From a bacterium (GTDB lineage: Bacteria > BMS3Abin14): a stretch of 13,119 bases of DNA. Shown here piece by piece: positions 12,435-13,119 of the stretch; the stretch's first letter is position 1; every line of letters starts with the position of its first letter. Where the stretch lies: positions 1 to 13,119 of the forward strand of contig JARGFV010000074.1 in NCBI GenBank assembly GCA_029210545.1. Direction: 5' to 3'. A model generated the notes under the pieces. It saw only the letters and a program-made list of their open reading frames with translations, made no database searches and was not told the DNA's origin. Both the position numbers and the translations under genes were made by a program.

Positions 12435-12977
12435 ATGCGAACTCATATCCTGACCCTGGCGTTTCTGTTTACCTACAGTATCTCGTGTACTGCTGGAGAT
12501 ATTGTCGGCCCCAGGGAAACGACCGTTTCCAGTACAAACGGCCATGTCGGGACTGCTGTGGCCGCTTTCGAGGGGAAAACCTCATCCGGTAAAGAGGTGT
12601 CTTCGAGAAATTTCGGAGGTGAAGTCCTCATCATCGACCTGTGGGGCCTCAATTGCGGATCGTGTCTCGAAGAGATGAAGGCTCTCGAACCGATCTACCG
12701 CGAGTATAAGGATAAGGGGCTCAGGATCTGGGCGGTCAACACTGAAAATATTGGTGCCCCGGAGATGAAGAACGGGTTGGCGGAACGAAAGATGGAAGTC
12801 AGCTACGATCTCCTGGTGGATCCGGACCTGGAGATAACGAAAAATTTCACAAGCTGGTTCATTCCTGTAACTGTCATCGTTGACAGGGAGGGGATCGTGC
12901 AATATTATAAGGTCGGTTTTAATCAGGCGGACGCTGAAAAGATTAAGGCGAAGGTGGAGGCTCTCCTTGCCCGGTAA
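12435..12977 (+). CDS. Second TlpA-like exported thioredoxin-fold protein
   Basis: 180 residues. A short hydrophobic N terminus (ILTLAFLFTYSISC) could be a lipoprotein signal ending at Cys18, although the lipobox is poor; a cleaved or uncleaved signal is also possible. The thioredoxin domain has CGSC (Cys74, Cys77) preceded by WGLN, and the cis-proline in FIPVTVIV (Pro144). It resembles the upstream gene in length, layout and the unusual WGLxC context, so the two are probably paralogues from a duplication. No clear ribosome binding site is seen before the ATG. The coding sequence is more AT-rich in places than its neighbour. A family-1 repeat begins about 20 bp after the stop codon. Confidence 0.82.
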   Translation: MRTHILTLAFLFTYSISCTAGDIVGPRETTVSSTNGHVGTAVAAFEGKTSSGKEVSSRNFGGEVLIIDLWGLNCGSCLEEMKALEPIYREYKDKGLRIWAVNTENIGAPEMKNGLAERKMEVSYDLLVDPDLEITKNFTSWFIPVTVIVDREGIVQYYKVGFNQADAEKIKAKVEALLAR

Positions 12978-12996
12978 CTTTCGCTCTTCTTAATCG

Positions 12997-13119
12997 TCGA
13001 TGGACCCGCAAAAAGTCCATCAACGCACCCCGCGCGGGGTGTCCAAATCAATGACCCGTCCCGCAAGTCATTAATTTGCGGGATAAGTCATTGATTTGTA
13101 AGGAAAGGGAAAACGACGC
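12997..13119 (+). repeat. Family-1 multi-hairpin element, cut by the window end
   Basis: It matches the first ~123 bp of the copy at 7276-7454, including the terminal hairpin with ATGGAC/GTCCAT arms, the GC palindrome (13025-13042, one end pair mismatched), and a nested AATCAATGAC/GTCATTGATT stem around TCCCGCAA/TTGCGGGA. The window stops at the loop of the GGAAAGGGAAAA hairpin. Confidence 0.85.

Noticed and set aside
12318-12545. Minus-strand small open frame before the second TlpA-like gene
   Set aside because: It is antisense to the signal peptide region of the plus-strand gene, and its translation shows no recognisable features.

Overview
The window is a GC-rich piece of a bacterial chromosome, probably from an anaerobic or micro-aerobic environmental lineage. 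UbiU/UbiV-like iron-sulfur proteins, an FmdE-family protein and a CobM-like methylase, together with very abundant dispersed palindromic repeats, resemble genomes of Desulfobacterota (former Deltaproteobacteria) or neighbouring phyla. That placement is inference; no rRNA or other phylogenetic marker is present.

Left part, about 190-5731, all on the minus strand (transcribed right to left): a CobM/CbiF-like tetrapyrrole methylase, a UbiU-like U32 protein, a UbiV-like partner, a CDC48/p97-type AAA protein whose Walker A, Walker B and sensor-1 residues are all replaced (a pseudo-ATPase), an FmdE-domain protein whose start overlaps the AAA gene by 32 nt, and an ArsP/DUF318-type permease. This set is the best candidate for an undescribed system. 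A plausible reading is maturation, oxygen-independent modification or trafficking of a metal or tetrapyrrole-type cofactor, but nothing in the window proves it.

Middle part, about 5732-9165: a lipoprotein with two carboxypeptidase-regulatory-like domains, a GxxExxY (PDDEXK_3) gene cut short exactly where a repeat element begins, and adenylyl-sulfate kinase (CysC), embedded in dense repeats. Between CysC and the next gene lies a 121-nt cloverleaf-like inverted-repeat structure of unknown nature.

Right part: an SLC13/DASS anion permease with two RCK_C domains (9166-10941, minus strand), probably the sulfate uptake partner of CysC. Two plus-strand TlpA/thioredoxin-like exported proteins follow (11641-12195 and 12435-12977), both with the unusual WGLxCxxC active-site context. 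The pair is bracketed by two directly oriented copies of a multi-hairpin repeat.

Three repeat families dominate the intergenic DNA. Family 1 is a 157-179 bp element built of successive stem-loops, with copies at 58-112, 7276-7454, 11444-11600 and 12997-13119; its stems show compensatory base changes between copies. Family 3 is a ~58 bp CTCCGTG-rich unit with five copies between 7701 and 9156. Family 2 is a 65-76 bp palindromic element made of ~13-bp CTTGTC-type units, found inside family-3-like sequence at the same point each time. Several genes end inside repeats, so repeats supply their last codons or stop.
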